The notes under the pieces were generated by a model. The model had not been told where the DNA came from. It saw only the letters and a list, made by a program, of their open reading frames with translations, and did no database searches. Below are positions 57,966-64,000 of a DNA stretch of 64,000 bases, piece by piece. The position numbers were made by a program, and so were the translations under genes. The stretch is from the NCBI GenBank assembly GCA_030035585.1, contig CM057468.1:55424145-55488144 (forward strand), read 5' to 3'. How positions within the stretch are numbered: position 1 is the stretch's first letter; every line of letters starts with the position of its first letter. This stretch comes from Dugong dugon. Lineage: Eukaryota > Chordata > Mammalia > Sirenia > Dugongidae.

Positions 57966-58246
57966 TGCCTCAGGGAATAGGGAGGCCTAAGAAGAAGGAG
58001 AGAGGTGGGGAATAGCCGGTAGGTGGAACAGTAAGAACATGCACAAGATTTATTGATTAAGTCCACTATCTTATATTGGTGTGGTGGTGGAGCTCAAAAC
58101 AATTACAATAGTAACAGTAAAGATCACTGATTACAGATCACCATAACAAATATAATAATAATGAAAAATTTGAAGTATTGTAAGAATTACCATTGAAGCG
58201 CAGTAAAATGAGATATGCCTGTAAACACATTATCTAGCCATTAAGT

Positions 58247-58460
58247 ATGTTGTTTGTTAGTTGCAGTTGAGTCAGTTCCAACTCATGCCACACTCAAGTA
58301 TGCAGAATAGAACTTCTCCTTAGGGTTTTTAAGGCTGTGACCTTTCAGAAGCAGATCACCAGGTCTGTCTTTTGAGGCACTTCTAGGTAGGTTCAAACCA
58401 CGAATCGCAAACCTCTTGGTTAATAGTCTGGTGCTTAACCACTTCTGCCACCCAGAGACT
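58247..58460 (-). repeat. Afrotherian SINE, long form, antisense, inside L2
   Basis: Tail 'gttagttgcagttgagtcag', internal 'cagaagcagatcaccaggtc' and head 'cttaaccacttctgccaccc' are visible. The L2 sequence continues after it. Confidence 0.86.
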
Positions 58461-59099
58461 ATAATCAACTTCATGTCCTACCGTTCTTCCCTTGCCCGTT
58501 CTGCTCCAGCCACACTGGCCTCTATGGTTCCTTGAACCTGCCAAGCAGGTTTTCACTTCGGAGACTTTGCCACTTCTGTTTCCTGCGTCTGGAATGCCCT
58601 TGCGCCAAATGTTAGCATGGGTTACTCCTCACTGCCTTTAGGTTTCTACTCAAATATCACCTTCTCTGTAGGGTCTTCCTTGACAACTTTGTTTCAAATA
58701 GCACCTACCACCTCATCATCTTATCCCCTCACACTCTCTTTTGTTTCTTCCTAACAGTGGTCCTTTTTTGGCTGTATATTTTATGTAAGTATGTATGTAT
58801 GTGTGTATGTATGTACTATTGGTCTTCTCCACTAGAAATTAACTTCCATGAAGGCAAGAGCATTTTTGGCTTTTTTCTTCTCTGTCCTTAATGCTTAGAG
58901 TTGTGCCTGACCCATACTAGGCATTCAATAAGAAACTGTTGGATGAATTAAAGGAAAATTCAGTAAAGTCTTTGCAGTTACTGGCTACTGAGTGAAGCCT
59001 TAAGTGGCCATCAGAAGCACTTTGGGTGCTCAGGAAAGTGACCTCTTGCGCGGTGTCTTCGCACTACTCGCAATTGTTGAATACACCAACTGGAGGGGC

Positions 59100-59292
59100 C
59101 TTGTCCAATAGAACTTTCTGCGATGCTGGAAATGTTCTATATCTGTCAATATGATAGGCATGAGCTACTACCTACTATTGCTTGAAATGTGGCTAGTGCA
59201 ACTGGGGAACTGATTTTTAATTAATTTTCATTTTATTTATTTACATTTAAATAGCCACAAATGACCACCATTTTGGGCAGCACAGGTCTAGA
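59100..59292 (+). repeat. Non-autonomous hAT-like DNA element
   Basis: 'ttgtccaatagaactttctg' at left, 'cttgaaatgtggctagtgca' in the middle and 'gggcagcacaggtct' at right form a known widespread mammalian pattern with weak inverted ends. I do not assign a family name. Confidence 0.6.
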
Positions 59293-60127
59293 TTACAGGG
59301 CCAAGTGATCACCTGCTTGAAACAACCTCAGGCTCGGCCTTTTTTAGTAAATATTAAATGAACCTAAGTTTCCTGTCCTATTCTTTGCAGCTTATGTGTG
59401 CTTAGCTCATCCTGGCAACATTAAAGGAGAAAATACAAAACAGCTTTTTTTTTAAATGTGCTCAAAGCAGATCGCCAATTTTCCAGCACAGGAAAGATGT
59501 TGCTGGCAGAAGTCTCCCTTGCAAAAGGGGATTAGGCAAGAAAACGCAGGACGCAACTGCTTTCCATAGAGCCAGTCAGCAGCCATTGGTTTCCGTAGAT
59601 TCTCACTTAATTATACATTGCTTTTTTTCCCCTACAGCCAGCGTTGGTTTGAAAGTCTGCATATGCATCCTTTTACAGAAGCAAGCTATAAAGGAAATAC
59701 ATATAAAGAATATTTATTTTACATCCCCTCTGCAATAGTACAGGGGTTCTGAAATTTGACATAATATAATTTAAAATATAAAACCATTACAACTAAAGGA
59801 GCTAATAATTATATCACAAATAGATCCACTCCATCCCCTGATAAATTAATATATATATATATACATATATGTGTTCTTAAGCAAGTATAATAAGAAAGGA
59901 GAAACCTATGTATAGAACTTATTTCCATATAGACTGAACACAGGGTGGAGGAAAAACAAAGTGATTCTTTTTCAGAGCTCTTCTTCATCCAGCCTAGTAC
60001 AGCTGTCCCACCTTCTCAGGAAAGAAATCAGAGGATGTCCCAGAGTGGCAGAATAAACATCAGATACCCTAATTTTCTCTTTTTAGATTAAGTCCATATA
60101 CCGTTTACAGGATGGCTACACTTACGC
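59293..60127. other. Unique DNA, possible conserved block at 59440-59700
   Basis: The sub-block 59440-59700 is repeat-free and less AT-biased than its surroundings. A short (TA)n lies at about 59850-59870. No gene recognised. Confidence 0.4.
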
Positions 60128-60325
60128 AGACCAGGGTTTCTCAACTTTCTCACTGTTGACATTTGTGCCTGATAATTCTTCGTTGTGGGGACTGTCCTGT
60201 GAATTGTAGGGTTTTTAGTATATCCCTGGCCTCTACCCACTATATGTCATTAGCACCTTCCCAGTTGCGACAACCAAAACTGTCTTCAGGAATTGCCAAA
60301 TGTCTTCTGGAGGTGAAATCATCTC
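60128..60325 (-). repeat. MER5A (non-autonomous hAT-Charlie), antisense
   Basis: 'ggtttctcaactttctcact' at left, 'cctctacccactatatgtca', 'gttgcgacaaccaaaactgt' and 'gccaaatgtcttctggaggt' follow MER5A closely. Confidence 0.83.
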
Positions 60326-61503
60326 AAGCGGATTCTGCTTCTACTAAAGTAGAAGACAGTCTTGATCATCACAGCTTACTCTCTTCCCATATTTAGCTGA
60401 ATCTGGATATTTTGAGAGGCCTCTAGTGTTCTCAACCCCATGTTAATCTTTTAGACCCAAAAACATCTTTGCCTTCATATGTTTGACTTTGCATTCTTTT
60501 ATACTCAATTTTGGAATTGCCTAATGATGTCTCTGAACACCTTGGCGTCTACATTTGACTTAACCTAACCTAAGGGACCTAATCTCAGGGTCAGCTTTCC
60601 TGATTTTTGCCTCTACCAGACCTGCTTGAGATCTCAATAGCAGATTATACAACCCTCTAGGAAAGAAATATAATTTCTGGTCACCTCAGTTCCAGTTTCA
60701 GCTTTGTTACTACCTTGCCATGTCTCTGTCATCTTGATTACAATTAAATTCCTTGGGCCTTAACATGCCTCACAATGGAAGCATGATTTCTACCCTAATT
60801 ACCTCAAAGATTTGCAAAGTTCATATGAGATAACCTATACTAAAGTGCTCTGAAAAGATAAAAACTTTTTATGCAGATATAAGTGAGTATAATAGTAACA
60901 ACATTCTTTATTCCACGGAAGCCTGCAGCAAGTTAAGACAGGTGAAAACTGGTAGCTTTCAAACATTCCACCCCACTGGTATACATTTAACTTGGACAGG
61001 AGGAGTTTGCTTCCATCCTTTTTCACATAGTGACAGTGTGCTGGAATTTTGTAGAGTAGGAATTTGGGAAGCCCCTGTTACTGCCTTGGCAGCATCGAAC
61101 TGGTTTTGCAAAGTTCAACTCAGCAACCCAAATGTCACTGTCCAATGAGGTTTGTGCACTGACTTAGGAAGAAAAATACTTTGAGTGACCACATAGCTTC
61201 CAAAAGAAGTGGTTATCTCCATACTCAGTGCTGGACTTTTAAATGGCTACTAATTTCTCTTCGTTGGCTTCTTAAATAAACTCAGATCCTAAATATGGAG
61301 GAACACTTCTATTTCCTTTGTGAGTCAAGAATTATAAATTGAGGAATATTCAGTAGCAGCACCAGGGGGCACACTCCAGGATGTGGTTTTGCAGCGGCTT
61401 TCTAAGCAGGCACAGCCATTTTTCTTTTGAGGGAGTCCCCACATTCCCACTCCTAAACTTGAAAGCAGCTCCACTAGATCACTGTGCACCCTGTGTATGC
61501 TTC
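60326..61503. other. Unique DNA
   Basis: No repeat family or gene recognised. Confidence 0.4.
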
Positions 61504-61695
61504 TGTGTGCACATAAAAACCAAAAATCAAACCAGTTGCCATCAAGTTGATTCCAACTCCTAGTGACCCTATGGGACAGAGTAGAACTGCCCCATAGGGT
61601 TTCCAAGGAGTGGCTGGTGGATTCAAGCTGCCTCCCTTTTGGTTTACAGCCGAGCTCTTAACCATTGCACCACCAGGGCTCCTTGTGTGCACATA
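61504..61695 (-). repeat. Afrotherian SINE, short form, antisense, 12-bp target duplication
   Basis: The SINE is 61516-61683. 'tgtgtgcacata' flanks it at 61504-61515 and 61684-61695. Tail 'accagttgccatcaagttga' and head 'attgcaccaccagggctcc' are well preserved, so this is one of the younger copies here. Confidence 0.92.
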
Positions 61696-64000
61696 TGTGC
61701 GTGCAAACTCAGAATCGCAAACCCCTTAGGCATCTGGGGATTGTGTTCCTAGAACCCATGTGTGATTTCATCAAATGGAGAGGATGACTTCTCTTTAAAC
61801 GTCTTTTTTCCTGGGCATGGGTGTTCGAGAAGCACCACCTAGAATCTCTGCACATATGGAGCAGGACCAGACTTCTCCAGTCATGAGACTGAACAGACAC
61901 CACTGGCAAAGCAGGAAATTGAACTTGACAAGCCAAGTCTGAGCTTGCCAAAAGGCATACCCTTTATCTCGGGGTCAGAACCCCACCCTCTTTTACCCAA
62001 CTTGGAAATGAGGAAAATATCTGCAAAGCATTCAGATGTGTCATCCTTAAGAATGTGAATGTTTGAGATAGCCAAGCAAGGGGAAATAGGCCAAAAGACA
62101 TTCACATAGTTAAAAATAGCCACCACAGAAAATGCGTTTGTATTTGGCATCATGCCTTTTCACATTCACTTTAATTGGCCATTTGGCTGGCTGTGTCAAG
62201 CAGACTGCTTTTCAAGCCTCTGGGACATGGGGGTTACGTTATTCTGCTGGCTGCCCCCAATCAGACTCCACTGGAGACTAAGTCAATTATTTGTACAATT
62301 ATAGCTAAAATTGTCTTCCTCCCTTTCATGTCAACTGCAGTTCCAATGCAAAAAAAAAAAAAAAAATCAAACAAACAAACAAAAAAATCACCTCTCTGCC
62401 CAGCGCTGTCTGCAGAGGAACTATTCTCTGAGCGTTTATTTTTAATTTTTTCTCTTTCTCTAGACTCTTCTTGGATGGTGTTAAATGATGTCATATGTCT
62501 AACCTTCCATTACACTCTCTGGCTGAGCCAACACAGCTGGATCCTCAGCCAGCTATGAAGTTTAAATTGCTAACTCCAAATCTGTTCTATATATTCCAGC
62601 AACAGCTGATTTGGTCAGAATTTCAATGTTATCATGCCTGAGTTTAAAAAAAGAAGAAAGAATATTAACCAGACTCTCATTATTTACTTAAGAGAATGTA
62701 TGAGCCAACACCCTCAGCTCTTTGTCTTCAAAAGAATGTTCCCACAAATATTTTTGCCCCCTCACATATTTCAGAATGTATTATGGATATAGAGCTGTGA
62801 ATTTTGCCAAAGGCTTAGGAAACTATGTAACTATATTTCTATGACTGGACAAGTACATAACATGAACATACTGTTTTAAAAGCATAATTTTCTATTTAAG
62901 TATTTGAGCACAAGGAATAAGGAATTTTATTTTGCTTGTAACAGAGCTGCAGATCAGCATATGCTAAAGTAATCTTCAGTAATGACAGCGTTGTAAGGAA
63001 GAAATTATATATATAGGATGACCAGGCACTAGGAGTTTTGGGGCTTTATAAAAAGCACTGAAGAGGGCATTCTGGCACTCATCCAAAAGAACATGACTTT
63101 TCTGAAGAGAGCTATGGGGTGCCATTTGTTTTAATTTACTAACCTCTCCCTCTGTACTTCTCTGGAGATAACATTAGGCTATAGCTCTATATCTTCAAAA
63201 ACCCACTTCACATCTTCTCCACCCGTAGGTTGCTAAAGACCCTTGTCAAGTTACTGGAATATCGAATGATCCCATGCAATGAGATGGTGTGACCCAGTCA
63301 CAAGCAATTACATGAAAGATTTTGAAAAGTAACAATTCCAAAATACTTTGTGAAGTTGAGGATTATCTGAGGTCAACTATTGGAACACTGTGAATTGAAT
63401 AATAAAATAAAGAAACAAACCATCTCCTTGCCTGTTAACTTCCTTGACTGAAAACAGGGAATGCCTTTAGGATTTTATTAAAATAGAATCTATATTTTTA
63501 AGGAACAGAGGTAATGTATGAATATAATATTCTGTTCCTCATGGCCAAAGCAGATTATTTTTTGCAAATAAGAATTCTTAGCCTCCAGACATCCTGAAAA
63601 TGGATGACTTTTTCGTTACGTCCGCCTTTCTAAATCATTTCCCGTGTTTTCTGGTAATATGCACTTAACTTTACCTAGTGATACACTAAAAACCATTGTG
63701 AGCTACTTTTCCATCATAGTTGACCTAGTTTTCCAACATTTTATTCAGATAGTATGTAAAATACCAGAAAAGACAGAGTAGGTTAAGGAAATATAATGCA
63801 TAAAGCTACCCAGAGACCTAAAGAGTGCTACCCTTTTAAATAGAATGTGATACGGCTAAATTTCAAAGAGAAAAAATTAAAAAGTTTATATAGACATTAC
63901 ATCTTTTTAAGAGTTTTGAGTTATACACTAATTGTATAAAGCACGCCTCTCAGGATGATCCATGAAACCATTAGTGGTTTGGGAATACTGCTTTGTCAGA
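61696..64000. other. Unique DNA to the window end
   Basis: No interspersed repeat was recognised in 2.3 kb. An A run followed by (CAAA)n lies at about 62349-62387. The block about 62150-62350 is repeat-free and could be conserved. The longest open frame (62175-62558, 127 codons) runs through the A run and has no domain that I recognise, so I do not call a gene. Confidence 0.4.

Larger units (their letters stand above)
55341..58221 (-). mobile_element. Tigger1 DNA transposon (pogo/TcMar), antisense, with nested L1
   Basis: The terminal inverted repeats are 'caggcatacttcagagata' (from 55341) and 'atgagatatgcctg' (to 58221), flanked by the TA target (55339-55340 and 58222-58223). With the L1 insertion removed it is about 2.24 kb, near the full Tigger1 length of about 2.4 kb. 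Confidence 0.93.
55195..58960 (+). repeat. L2 LINE 3' region split by Tigger1 and a SINE
   Basis: L2-like pieces flank the insertions: 55195-55338 ('cagagtgtcatttctctgct'), 58222-58247 and 58461-58960. The last reads 'ctccagccacactggcctct', 'gtctggaatgcccttgcgcc', 'ttccatgaaggcaagagcat' and 'cctgacccatactaggcatt', the usual L2 order. A (TATG)n run lies at about 58782-58813. Confidence 0.8.

Noticed and set aside
62175-62558. 127-codon frame as a gene
   Set aside because: It runs through a poly-A and CAAA tract and has no domain. The opposite strand is also open over the same part.

Overview
This is a repeat-dense, AT-rich stretch of mammalian nuclear DNA with no host protein-coding gene, rRNA or tRNA gene that I can recognise. 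The repeat mix points to an afrotherian, most likely an elephant or close paenungulate relative. It has many tRNA-related SINEs ending in a 'gactcgacggcaa'-type tail, BovB-like RTE elements whose 3' ends match that tail, full-length L1s, an ERVL-type LTR family, and old mammalian repeats (MIR, L2, MER5A, Tigger1). The species call is inference from repeat families recalled from memory; no database was searched.

Layout. 1-7.8 kb: old MIR and MER5A copies, an antisense 5'-truncated L1 (1617-3691), a SINE and an RTE tail. 7.9-25.8 kb: one RTE element split by a full-length L1 (L1-A). L1-A is itself split by a second full-length L1 (L1-B, 14330-22677) and by an LTR (23325-23849). Each insertion can be read from its target-site duplication. 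25.8-34 kb: a solo ERVL-type LTR, mostly unique DNA, another LTR, an L1 3' end and SINEs. 34.1-37.3 kb: antisense RTE carrying a solo LTR. 37.3-41.4 kb: unique DNA with L1M, L2, SINE and RTE scraps. 41.5-45.6 kb: an ERVL-like provirus with two LTRs, a perfect 5-bp duplication and a gutted gag-pol interior. 45.7-50.4 kb: SINEs, MER5A and a MIR split by an LTR. 50.4-54.0 kb: a nearly full-length RTE with a 9-bp duplication, carrying an antisense solo LTR. 54.0-64 kb: a palindromic MITE-like element, an L2 split by a Tigger1 that is in turn split by an L1 3' end, then mostly unique DNA to the end.

All element genes are broken by frameshifts, stops or deletions, so nothing here looks autonomously active today. 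The window's value is historical. Nested insertions with exact duplications give a relative chronology: MIR/L2 first, then Tigger1 and RTE, then L1-A, then L1-B and the LTRs. Several unique blocks (27.1-28.3, 59.4-59.7 and 62.1-62.4 kb) could hold conserved non-coding DNA, but this cannot be tested without an alignment.
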